Source: Persicitalea jodogahamensis (GTDB lineage: Bacteria; Bacteroidota; Bacteroidia; Cytophagales; Spirosomataceae). From it: a DNA stretch of 64,000 bases. Positions 51,484 to 59,286 of this stretch are shown one piece after another; position 1 is the stretch's first letter; every line of letters begins with the position of its first letter. Made by a program: the position numbers and the translations under genes. The stretch is from NCBI RefSeq assembly GCF_014651615.1, contig NZ_BMXF01000009.1:54891-118890 (forward strand), read 5' to 3'. A model generated the notes under the pieces. It did no database searches. It saw only the letters and a program-made list of their open reading frames with translations, and was not told where the DNA came from.

Positions 51484-51491
51484 CAAAGATA
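51484..51491 (-). promoter_or_regulatory. Candidate -7 box TATCTTTG of the marR-fahA unit
   Basis: Minus-strand match to TAnnTTTG, 40-47 bp before the marR ATG. The palindrome at 51506-51520 covers the position where the -33 element should be. Confidence 0.5.
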
Positions 51492-51505
51492 ATCGCCGTC
51501 AACTA

Positions 51506-51520
51506 TTGCTATGCTAACAA
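51506..51520. promoter_or_regulatory. Candidate MarR operator upstream of marR
   Basis: TTGCTATGCTAACAA: half-sites TTGCT and AACAA around 5 bp. It shares the TTGYT-N5-AACAA form with two sites upstream of hmgA and overlaps the expected -33 region of the marR promoter. Confidence 0.55.
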
Positions 51521-51544
51521 ATCACTATTTTTTTTGCCAAATTA

Positions 51545-52279
51545 TTAGTGAACGGCGGTCTTTGTTGCCTCTCTCTCCAATATTTGTCCGATTTCTGCCA
51601 CCGAGCCATAAAGCTGACTGTAGGAATCGATCACAAAATAATGCTTCTGGTAGCGGTCGATATGGTAAGGGGTATCGAGCAGTTCGGAAACGGAAAAATC
51701 GAGTTTCGGAACATCGTTGCGCATGCAGTATTTACTTTCGCCGGGCGAAGAAATAATGCCGCCACCATAAATTTTCAGCTGACCGTTTTCCCGAATCATC
51801 CCGAACTCCACGGTGTACCAGTACAATCGCGATAGACGCTGCAGAGCAACCTCGTCGTCGATGAACCGCAGGGCTACTTTGCTCAAATCGGCCATAAAAT
51901 CGCAGAAAGCCTGATTGCTGAGCAGCGGCACGTGACCAAAGGTATCGTGAAACATATCCGGCTCTTCGAGATAATCCAGTTGTTCGGGCTTGCGCAACCA
52001 GGTAGAAGCCGGAAATTGCCGATTGGCAAGATGCTGGTAAAATTCCTGGTGTGGAATCAGTCCCGGTACTACATACACCTCCCAGCCCGTGAGCTTGCGC
52101 AAACGCGGGTTGGTGTCTTCGTCAAAATTGGGGATATGGTCAGCCACAAAACCGACCTTGTCTACGCCGCTAAGGTAAGCCTCGCTGGCGATATGCGGCA
52201 AAATTTCCATCTGCCGTTCAAATAGCCGCTGCCACATGCCGTGGTCCGCGGGAGTATAGCTATGATACGGTTGGTTCAT
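51545..52279 (-). CDS. phhA: Phenylalanine 4-monooxygenase
   Basis: 244 residues, the short bacterial form without a regulatory domain. Hydroxylates phenylalanine to tyrosine with a pterin cofactor and non-haem iron. The iron triad is His111 and His116 (FHDTFGHVPLL) and Glu158 (YWYTVEFGMI). A pterin recycling gene (phhB) is not adjacent. It supplies tyrosine to the downstream steps; the tyrosine aminotransferase is not in the window. The gap to hppD (52280-52388) contains a large imperfect inverted repeat. Confidence 0.96.
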   Translation of the reverse strand: MNQPYHSYTPADHGMWQRLFERQMEILPHIASEAYLSGVDKVGFVADHIPNFDEDTNPRLRKLTGWEVYVVPGLIPHQEFYQHLANRQFPASTWLRKPEQLDYLEEPDMFHDTFGHVPLLSNQAFCDFMADLSKVALRFIDDEVALQRLSRLYWYTVEFGMIRENGQLKIYGGGIISSPGESKYCMRNDVPKLDFSVSELLDTPYHIDRYQKHYFVIDSYSQLYGSVAEIGQILEREATKTAVH

Positions 52280-52285
52280 ACTTAG

Positions 52286-52385
52286 TTGTGAATGGCGGAA
52301 TGAGTGGATGTCGGAATAAATTATTCACCGCGCGGCGGACCGCTCATCGCCGGGCGGCCCCGTCCGACATATACTCATTCACAAT
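52286..52385. repeat. Imperfect long-loop inverted repeat between hppD and phhA
   Basis: Left part TTGTGAATG (52286-52294) and ATGAGTGGATGTCGGA (52300-52315) pair with TCCGACATATACTCAT (52363-52378) and CATTCACAA (52377-52385); the 16-bp inner arms match at 14 positions. The loop is GC-rich. Confidence 0.55.
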
Positions 52386-52388
52386 TGT

Positions 52389-53513
52389 CTAAAGTGTTCC
52401 CCTCAGCTCCTGTTCTCTTTCAATCGCCTCGAAAAGTGCCTTGAAATTTCCTTTGCCAAAGGACTTTGCCCCTTTACGCTGGATAATTTCGAAGAAGAGC
52501 GTTGGACGGGGCATAATTGGTTTGGTGAAAATCTGTAATAAGTACCCCTCCTCATCCCGGTCGACCAAAATGCCGAGTTTGCGGAGTTCGCTCACTTCTT
52601 CATCGATATCGCCGACGCGGGAAAGCAGGTCGTCATAGTAGGTCGCAGGTACCTGTAAAAATTCCACGCCACGGCTTTTCAATTGCGTTACGGTTTCGAC
52701 TATGTCATCCGTGGCCACGGCTATGTGCTGAATGCCGGGGCCGTCGTAGAAGTCCAGATACTCTTCCACCTGCGACTTTTTACGGCCTTCGGCAGGTTCA
52801 TTGATGGGGAATTTTATACGGCCGTTTCCATTGCTCATCACCTTGCTCATCAGGGCAGTGTAGTCGGTAGAAATATCCTTATCGTCGAAGGATACCAGCT
52901 GGTTGAATCCCATAACTTCGGCGTAGAACTTCGTCCAGACATTCATCTCGTCCCAACCCACATTGCCCACCATGTGGTCCACGTGGCGCAGCCCGACGGG
53001 AGTAGGTTGATACTCGGGTTGCCAGGACGCGAAACCGGGCAGGAACACACCGTTGTAATCTTTTCTTTCCACAAAGACATGGACTGTGTCTCCATAGGTG
53101 TGGATGCCCGCGCGCACGACACGACCGCTTTTGTCTTCTTCAACGGTAGGTTTCAGGAATGATTTAGCACCACGCCTGACGGTTTCCTGGTAAGAATAAG
53201 TAGCATCGTCCACCCAGAGCGCCACTACGCGCACCCCGTCGCCGTGGCGGTCGAGGTGTTGGCCTATGGTAGTGCCTTTGGTCAAAGGCGAAGTAAGTAC
53301 AAGGCGAATTTTGTCCTGCACCAGTACGTAGGATTCACGATCGTGCAGGCCCGTTTCCAGACCTGCGTGAGCCAGTGGCTGGAAGCCAAAGGCGGTTTGA
53401 AAATAGTGCGCCGCCTGCCGGGCATTGCCCACGTAGAGTTCCAGATAGTCCGTGCCGTTCAACGGCAGGAAATCCCGGGTTGCGCTAGGTTTTTCTAATT
53501 CTAAGGTTTCCAT
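52389..53513 (-). CDS. hppD: 4-hydroxyphenylpyruvate dioxygenase
   Basis: 374 residues, two VOC domains as usual. Converts 4-hydroxyphenylpyruvate to homogentisate using Fe(II) and O2. Likely iron ligands are His180 (or His177) in LRHVDHMVGNV, His263 in GIQHIAVATDD and Glu342 in LFFEIIQRKG. The C-terminal helix FGKGNFKALFEAIEREQ that gates the active site is present. It follows hmgA on the same strand after 62 bp. Confidence 0.97.
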   Translation of the reverse strand: METLELEKPSATRDFLPLNGTDYLELYVGNARQAAHYFQTAFGFQPLAHAGLETGLHDRESYVLVQDKIRLVLTSPLTKGTTIGQHLDRHGDGVRVVALWVDDATYSYQETVRRGAKSFLKPTVEEDKSGRVVRAGIHTYGDTVHVFVERKDYNGVFLPGFASWQPEYQPTPVGLRHVDHMVGNVGWDEMNVWTKFYAEVMGFNQLVSFDDKDISTDYTALMSKVMSNGNGRIKFPINEPAEGRKKSQVEEYLDFYDGPGIQHIAVATDDIVETVTQLKSRGVEFLQVPATYYDDLLSRVGDIDEEVSELRKLGILVDRDEEGYLLQIFTKPIMPRPTLFFEIIQRKGAKSFGKGNFKALFEAIEREQELRGTL

Positions 53514-53575
53514 TGATTTGGTGGATAGTGGATAGCTGACAGTGGAAAATTTTCCTGCTTCCGATCAATAATTCA

Positions 53576-54745
53576 TCATTCATCACTTTTTTCGATCCAA
53601 CTCTTGAAGTACTTCCCATCGTCGATTGCCAGCGCCGCCTGGGTGAGCATAAGCGGGCGAAAAGTGTCTACCATCACGGCTAATTCGTGAGTCTCTTTTT
53701 TGCCGATACTACGCTCGTAAGCGCCCGGATGTGGTCCGTGGGGGATGCCGCCGGGATGCAGCGTAAGGTGACCTGCCGCGATATCGTTGCGGCTCATGAA
53801 ATCGCCGTCCACGTAATAAAGTACCTCATCGGAGTCAATGTTGCTGTGGTTGTAGGGGGCCGGGATGGCCTTAGGATGGTAATCGTAGAGTCGGGGGCAG
53901 AACGAACAGACCACGAAGGCATCGGTCTGGAACATTTGATGCACGGGCGGCGGCTGATGGACGCGCCCGGTGATCGGCTCAAAATCGTGGATTGAAATAC
54001 CCCAGGGGTAGTTGTATCCGTCCCAGCCCACTACATCGAATGGATGCGTGGCATAAGTGAGCGGATGCAGGGCGTTTTGTTTTTTTATTTTGATCAAAAA
54101 ATCGCCCGTCTCATCGTGCGTTTCCAGATTAACGGGCAGCTTATAATCGCGCTCACTATATGGTGCGTGCTCTTTGAGCTGGCCGAAATGATTGCGGTAG
54201 CGGCGGGGCGTTTCCAACGGTGAGTGCGATTCGAGATATAGCAGACGGTTGTCCTCAGTATCGAACCCGATCTGATAAATCATTCCGCGCGGAATCATCA
54301 GATAATCACCGTATTGAAAAGAAATGGAGCCAAAGGCCGTGCGGAGTTTACCGCTGCCTTTGTGGATGAAGAGCAATTCGTCGGCATCAGCGTTTTTGTA
54401 GAAATAATCCGTGAGCGAGTGGCGTGGTGCCGCCACGCCAAGGATGATATCTTTATTCACCAAAAGGGGTATCCGGCTATCCAGAAAATCGTCCATCGGT
54501 TTTACCGAAAAGCCAAGCAGCTTCCGCATCGTCAGGTTGTTTTCAACGGCAATTTTTGGACTGACATCTTGCGGCGAACCAACTGCCCTGACCTGTGTAG
54601 GTGGCTGCAAATGGTAGAGCAGCGACGACATACCCTCGAAGCCTACGGTGCCAAAAACCTGTTCGTGATAAAGGCTACCGTCCGGCTTCCTGAACTGCGT
54701 GTGTCGTTTGGGCGGAACTTCTCCAAGGCGGTGGTAAATGGGCAT
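53576..54745 (-). CDS. hmgA: Homogentisate 1,2-dioxygenase
   Basis: 389 residues, shorter than the human enzyme but normal for the bacterial family. Opens the ring of homogentisate to maleylacetoacetate. Cupin-type iron-site candidates are His300 and Glu307 (NHSNIDSDEVLYYV) and the His pair at 336/339 in IPHGPHPGAYE. It is the first gene of the hmgA-hppD-phhA series, with two candidate MarR operators 36-78 bp upstream of its ATG. Confidence 0.95.
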   Translation of the reverse strand: MPIYHRLGEVPPKRHTQFRKPDGSLYHEQVFGTVGFEGMSSLLYHLQPPTQVRAVGSPQDVSPKIAVENNLTMRKLLGFSVKPMDDFLDSRIPLLVNKDIILGVAAPRHSLTDYFYKNADADELLFIHKGSGKLRTAFGSISFQYGDYLMIPRGMIYQIGFDTEDNRLLYLESHSPLETPRRYRNHFGQLKEHAPYSERDYKLPVNLETHDETGDFLIKIKKQNALHPLTYATHPFDVVGWDGYNYPWGISIHDFEPITGRVHQPPPVHQMFQTDAFVVCSFCPRLYDYHPKAIPAPYNHSNIDSDEVLYYVDGDFMSRNDIAAGHLTLHPGGIPHGPHPGAYERSIGKKETHELAVMVDTFRPLMLTQAALAIDDGKYFKSWIEKSDE

Positions 54746-54780
54746 AATCCAAAATGTTGATGCGTAAACGATCTATATTG

Positions 54781-54795
54781 TTGCTTACACAACAA
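54781..54795. promoter_or_regulatory. Candidate MarR operator 1 upstream of hmgA
   Basis: TTGCTTACACAACAA: half-sites TTGCT and AACAA around 5 bp. The site lies inside a wider TTGTTG...CAACAA inverted repeat. Confidence 0.55.
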
Positions 54796-54808
54796 TTATA
54801 CAGACAAT

Positions 54809-54823
54809 TTGTTATTTCAACAA
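54809..54823. promoter_or_regulatory. Candidate MarR operator 2 upstream of hmgA
   Basis: TTGTTATTTCAACAA, with symmetry extending to AATTTGTT/AACAAATT (54806-54813, 54819-54826). Its centre is 28 bp from operator 1. Confidence 0.55.
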
Positions 54824-54883
54824 ATTTTTGGATTATTTTATTGTATTAGTGATAGCTCATCAATCAGATTTCATTGGTCGCAC

Positions 54884-54916
54884 ATAAAAAAACCGGAAGT
54901 GAATGATCACTTCCGG
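54884..54916 (-). terminator. Terminator of ppc
   Basis: Arms CCGGAAGTGA (54893-54902) and TCACTTCCGG (54907-54916), 4-nt loop; on the minus strand the stem is followed by a run of T. Confidence 0.8.
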
Positions 54917-54971
54917 CCTGATAAATAGTGTACTGTGCCAGTGCTTGGCGGACAGTAATGAAATCTCAAAT

Positions 54972-57557
54972 TTAGGCAGAGTTCCGCGCCGCGTTGATGA
55001 TTCCGAACATGGCCCGCATTACAAGCTTATTCAATACTTCCTCCTCTACCTCTCGGTTTTCGGGTGCTTCGGAGAGCATTTGCAGGGCGTATTGCTGGAT
55101 AGTAATCAAAGGCAACACGATGCGCTCACGGATTTTGATAGACTCGCGTGATACGGCGTTGTTTTCCAATAATTCGTGCTGACCGGAGATTTTCAGCAGC
55201 AGTTCGTCAGTCCGCTTGAATTCCTCATGCATTTTGTCGTAGAAATCGCGATAGTCTTCCTCTTCGCGCAGGTACTCGGTAGCAGGGAAAAATGCCTTCG
55301 ACAGCGACTGCATGGAGTTTTCGACCAATGTCCGGAAAAACAGCGACTTCTTGTACAACTTTTTGATATCGTCCAGCTTACCTGCATCAGCCAGTTGCTG
55401 AATAGCTGAGCCGAAGCCGTAAAAACCCGGGACGTTCTGCTTCATCTGCGCCCAGGAGCCTACGAACGGAATAGCCCGTAAATCCTCAAACTTCAATCCC
55501 TCGCCAGCGGCCCCGCGCTTCGTAGGGCGGCTTCCGATGTTGGTTTGGCCATAAAAGCGTAAGGGAGTTTTCTTTTCCAGGTACTTGACAAAGGCCGGAT
55601 GGTTTTTTAATTCCAAATAGGATTGGTAGGCAGCTTCGGCCAGTTCCTCCATCAGGGCTTTGTCGGCTTCGGTCAGTTGCTCGTCCTTGCGATTAGCGCG
55701 GAACAGGCTGTTTTCCAGCCCGGCGGTAAAGAGGCGTTCGAGGTTGTACATACCCGTCAGTACTGTACCGTAGTTAGAGCTGATCGTCTGTCCCTGTACG
55801 GTGAGCTGTACTTCCTTATCCTCGATATCCTTGCCCAGTGAGGCGTAAAAATTCTGGTTGTTGCCACCGCCACGGCCCGGAGGGCCACCTCTGCCATCAA
55901 AAAACGTCACCTTGATGCCGAACTCGCGCGAGACTTTGGTTAGTTCTTCTTTAGCTCCGTATATGGACCAGTTGGCGCGGAGGTATCCACCGTCTTTGGT
56001 GCCATCCGAAAAGCCAACCATTATGGTCTGGTGATTTTCCCGACGGCTTAGGTGAGCGCGGTAGTAATCGTTTTCATACAGCACCCGCATGACGTCGGCA
56101 GCGTTAGCCAGGTCTTCCACGGTTTCGAAGAGTGGCACTACATCCAGCTTCAGATGTCCCTGAGCGTCGGCGAGCAGGTTTTTGGCCAGGGCCACGACAC
56201 CCATAATATCCAGTGCTGTTTGGGAGTTGCTGATTACATAGCGATGCGCCCCCGGCATCCCGTTGCGTTGCTGAATGGTCGCAATCGTGCGCATCGAACC
56301 AAGAATGTCCTTGGTCGTCACATCTTCATAGTCTTCCTCGCGAAGGGGAATATTAAGGGAAAGCAGTGTCTGAATTTTTCGGGCTTCGTCCCAGTTCTGA
56401 TAATCGTCGTATTTCAACAACGGAATTTTCGATTCCAGCCTTTTCAGAATGTCTTCCCAGGCCTTGAGGTGTTTGCGGCTGTCCTGCCGGATGTCCAGAC
56501 TAGCAAAGAAAAAACCGAACAACTTGACTTTCAGAATCAAATCATCCAGGATATCCAGAAAAAGTCCCTGATGTTTTTCAACCAGCACCTGTCGTGCCTT
56601 TTGCAGTTCACCCATCAGTTCGTCGGCATGCTGGTAGCCTTCGTTCTCAGGACCAAAAATGGTACTGTTCATCTTGCGCTCCATCGTGGCTACGGTGTCC
56701 TCTACGCCTTTGAAAGTGAGGCGACGTTTGAGGTTGCGGATGTCGCGATAGTACCCGCGCAGAAGTGAGTCGCGGAGTTTAGCTGCTACTTTGAGTGTAA
56801 TGTCAGCGTTAACAAACGGATTTCCATCGCGATCCCCACCCGGCCAGAAGCCCAGCCGGAAGACATTAGGGTACGGCCAGTCATGGGCGGACATACCGAG
56901 GTTATCAATGAGTTTTTTCAGAATGGCCGGAATAGCGTCGTAAAAGACGTTTTCCAGGAACCAGGTCAAGCTCACCGCTTCGTCGTAGGGGGTGGGCTTG
57001 GTGTGATTGATGAAAGCAGTTTTTCCCAGTTGCAGAATCAATTGGTTAACCGCAGTGAAGTCATTTTCCCGGATGGATTTTTCCAGGTCATTAATGATCC
57101 CAAGTACCTTACCAGGATAAAATTGCGTGGGGTGAGCCGTCAGGACAATACGGACGCTGAAATCCTGCAATTTATCCAGCATTTTCTTGTGCAGCGCGTC
57201 GGAATCCAGCCGGTCGGCAAGGAACTTGGCCGAACCTTTGCCATCCATCTCGTGGGTGAGGTCAAAGGCGGCATCTTCCACCGAATCAAACAAAACTACC
57301 TGCCGCTCGATGTATTGGATGAAAGCGAACAGCAGATCCATCCTTTGTTTGGGAGTGGCTTCTTCCAAATACTCGCTGAAAAAATGCTCGATGATTTGGC
57401 GCGGCGATTTATTCTTTTCAAACCCTTCTTCGCATTTCTGGGTAAGCAGCGGTAGCAGCGAGCCCGTCTGGAACACACCGCGATACGGCAAACTCAAAAA
57501 CAGGCTATTGAAAATGTTATACTTCGTGACGACGGCTTCCTGAAAGACTTGATTCAT
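54972..57557 (-). CDS. ppc: Phosphoenolpyruvate carboxylase
   Basis: 861 residues, normal for bacterial PEPC. Makes oxaloacetate from PEP and bicarbonate, replenishing the TCA cycle. Catalytic segments are VLTAHPTQ with His142, WPGGDRDGNPFV, VGFSDGTKDGGYLRAN and FFDGRGGPPGRGGG, which carries the catalytic glycine loop. The usual C-terminal NTG is NSA here (INAARNSA), which differs from the E. coli end that takes part in the active site. It is a single-gene unit with its own terminator. Confidence 0.97.
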   Translation of the reverse strand: MNQVFQEAVVTKYNIFNSLFLSLPYRGVFQTGSLLPLLTQKCEEGFEKNKSPRQIIEHFFSEYLEEATPKQRMDLLFAFIQYIERQVVLFDSVEDAAFDLTHEMDGKGSAKFLADRLDSDALHKKMLDKLQDFSVRIVLTAHPTQFYPGKVLGIINDLEKSIRENDFTAVNQLILQLGKTAFINHTKPTPYDEAVSLTWFLENVFYDAIPAILKKLIDNLGMSAHDWPYPNVFRLGFWPGGDRDGNPFVNADITLKVAAKLRDSLLRGYYRDIRNLKRRLTFKGVEDTVATMERKMNSTIFGPENEGYQHADELMGELQKARQVLVEKHQGLFLDILDDLILKVKLFGFFFASLDIRQDSRKHLKAWEDILKRLESKIPLLKYDDYQNWDEARKIQTLLSLNIPLREEDYEDVTTKDILGSMRTIATIQQRNGMPGAHRYVISNSQTALDIMGVVALAKNLLADAQGHLKLDVVPLFETVEDLANAADVMRVLYENDYYRAHLSRRENHQTIMVGFSDGTKDGGYLRANWSIYGAKEELTKVSREFGIKVTFFDGRGGPPGRGGGNNQNFYASLGKDIEDKEVQLTVQGQTISSNYGTVLTGMYNLERLFTAGLENSLFRANRKDEQLTEADKALMEELAEAAYQSYLELKNHPAFVKYLEKKTPLRFYGQTNIGSRPTKRGAAGEGLKFEDLRAIPFVGSWAQMKQNVPGFYGFGSAIQQLADAGKLDDIKKLYKKSLFFRTLVENSMQSLSKAFFPATEYLREEEDYRDFYDKMHEEFKRTDELLLKISGQHELLENNAVSRESIKIRERIVLPLITIQQYALQMLSEAPENREVEEEVLNKLVMRAMFGIINAARNSA

Positions 57558-57572
57558 TTATAAAGTTGAAAA

Positions 57573-57786
57573 TGGAGAGTTGAAAGTGAAGGGTATGCAG
57601 TTGTTACAACAATAAATGCGCTACATTCTTCCTGCTTTCAAAATATAATAACTGCTTTACAAGCAAATATACCTTGAAAATATTGGTTTTAAAGGCTCAG
57701 AGCAGAATTTTTAAAATGGCCACATTGGGTAAAAACCTGTTTTACAACATGCCACGCCTTTTTCACTTTTCACTTTCAGCGCTCCA
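57573..57786. repeat. Long-loop inverted repeat between xerC and ppc
   Basis: TGGAG-N3-TGAAAGTGAA (57573-57590) is inverted at 57769-57786 as TTCACTTTCA-N3-CTCCA. The enclosed 178 bp hold no supported gene. Confidence 0.5.
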
Positions 57787-57798
57787 CCCTCTACTAAG

Positions 57799-58686
57799 CT
57801 AAGCTTTCGGATGCGCCTGCTGGTGGGATTTCTTGAGCTTTTCAATTGAGTTGTGGGTGTAGATCTGCGTGGCGGCGAGGTTGGCATGGCCGAGCAGTTC
57901 TTTAATGGCGTTGAGGTCGGCGCCGCGGTTGAGCAGGTGCGTGGCGTAGGTATGGCGCAGCACGTGCGGACTCTTCTGGGATAAAGTCGTTACGGCAGAA
58001 AGATGTTTTTTTACGGTTCTCTGGATAAAAACCGGGTAAGCAGCCTTACAGGCATCGGTCAGGATGAGGCGGTCGGTATTCTCAGCGGGGGTTCTGGCTT
58101 CAATATATTGGACCAGAAGCCTGGAAAGAGAATTTGTGATCGGAATAAGCCGCTCCTTTGCTCGTTTTCCCGTTACCCGTACAATCCTGGTCAATGCGTC
58201 GATGTCATCTACTTTCAAAGACAACAGTTCCGAAAGGCGCATTCCTGTTCCGTAGAGCAGTTCCAGAATCACGCGGTCGCGCAGGCCGGAAAAATCTTCG
58301 GGAAACGTCACTTCATCAAATAACAACTCCATTGCCTTCTCTTCCACAAAGGCCGGGAGCTTGCGCTTTGTTTTCAGGGACTGAAGGTTGCGGGCAGGAT
58401 TATCGGTGATGAGCTGACGGCGGCGCAAAAACCCGTAAAAGGAGCGGAGTGTAGCCATTTTACGGTTGACTGAAGTAGCATTCAACCCTTCTTCCACCAA
58501 ACTAACTACCCAAGAGCGCAACATGGGGGCAGTGGCCGTTTGGGGCTGGTCGCACTCATATTGAAACAGCAGGTATTTGGCCAGCTGATCCAAATCGCTC
58601 GCGTAGGCTGTGAGCGTGTGTTCGCTCAGGCGCTTTTCGTACCGCAGATGGTCGAGGAAGAGGGTGGTACAGTGTTCGGGGTTCAC
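57799..58686 (-). CDS. xerC: Tyrosine recombinase XerC/XerD
   Basis: 295 residues from a GTG at 58686. Housekeeping recombinase that resolves chromosome dimers at dif. A SAM-like N-terminal domain precedes the catalytic domain with all residues present: Arg150 (TGMRLSELLSL), Lys174, His241 and Arg244 (HVLRHTYATHLL), His267 (LLGHANL) and Tyr276 (TQIYTHNS). The rpsU-xerC order is a common Bacteroidota arrangement and argues against a phage integrase. Whether it is the XerC or XerD partner cannot be decided here. Confidence 0.9.
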   Translation of the reverse strand: MNPEHCTTLFLDHLRYEKRLSEHTLTAYASDLDQLAKYLLFQYECDQPQTATAPMLRSWVVSLVEEGLNATSVNRKMATLRSFYGFLRRRQLITDNPARNLQSLKTKRKLPAFVEEKAMELLFDEVTFPEDFSGLRDRVILELLYGTGMRLSELLSLKVDDIDALTRIVRVTGKRAKERLIPITNSLSRLLVQYIEARTPAENTDRLILTDACKAAYPVFIQRTVKKHLSAVTTLSQKSPHVLRHTYATHLLNRGADLNAIKELLGHANLAATQIYTHNSIEKLKKSHQQAHPKA

Positions 58687-58742
58687 AAATATTGAAGATT
58701 TTTGTTGCCCAAAATACGAAATCGGCGCTTATGGGCAACAAG

Positions 58743-58773
58743 AAGAGGCCGTCTTGCTATAAGACGGCCTCTT
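58743..58773. terminator. Terminator after rpsU
   Basis: 13-bp perfect arms AAGAGGCCGTCTT (58743-58755) and AAGACGGCCTCTT (58761-58773), 5-nt loop, between rpsU and xerC. It may reduce read-through into xerC. Confidence 0.65.
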
Positions 58774-58843
58774 GAATATAGAGTGTGGAAAGGATATACC
58801 TCTCCTGCCTGATTCAATCAATGGTCAAGAAAAGCCTCAAAGA

Positions 58844-59038
58844 CTAATCCTCTAAGTGACCGTAAGTTTTCTGCTTGTAAACAGCGTTCAGAATCTCATG
58901 ACGACGCTTCACAGAAGGCTTAGTGAAAGCCTGACGGGTCCGCAACTGGCGCATGGTGCCGGTTCTTTCAAATTTCTTCTTGTACCGCTTCAACGCGCGA
59001 TCGATCGACTCGTTGTCTTTTACATTGATAATCAGCAT
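58844..59038 (-). CDS. rpsU: Small ribosomal subunit protein bS21
   Basis: 64 residues from the ATG at 59038 (MLIINVKDNESIDRAL); a longer frame to 59113 lacks family similarity. A component of the 30S platform that helps initiate translation. The basic segment LKRYKKKFERTG and RRHEILNAVYKQ match bS21. In Bacteroidota this protein contributes to sequestering the anti-Shine-Dalgarno region, which fits the weak ribosome-binding sites in this window. It is followed by a terminator and xerC. Confidence 0.95.
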   Translation of the reverse strand: MLIINVKDNESIDRALKRYKKKFERTGTMRQLRTRQAFTKPSVKRRHEILNAVYKQKTYGHLED

Positions 59039-59240
59039 AAATCTATTGAGTATTTTTTGTTGGCTTTCAAAAATTGGGACTGCAAAGAAAACATAGTTTT
59101 GGTAGAAAATCAAGGCGTTTCAAGTTTATGGGTTCCAGTTTTTAGTTTTCTTAGCCATAACTTATTGTTTATCAATTTTTTGAAGGTGTATTTTTTTGTG
59201 TAAAGAGCCAATTCCAATGACTGATTATGGTTAAATCTGC

Positions 59241-59248
59241 TATTTTTG
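59241..59248 (+). promoter_or_regulatory. Candidate -7 box TATTTTTG for the Ppx/GppA gene
   Basis: Match to TAnnTTTG, 39-46 bp before the ATG, without a clear TTG at the -33 position. Confidence 0.4.
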
Positions 59249-59286
59249 CCATCTCTTGTTGACTATTCGCCTGCTTACCTGACCTT

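Noticed and set aside
57799..58686. Tyrosine recombinase as a sign of an integrated element
   Set aside because: It has the housekeeping XerC/D size and the usual rpsU neighbour, with no attachment repeats or phage genes nearby.
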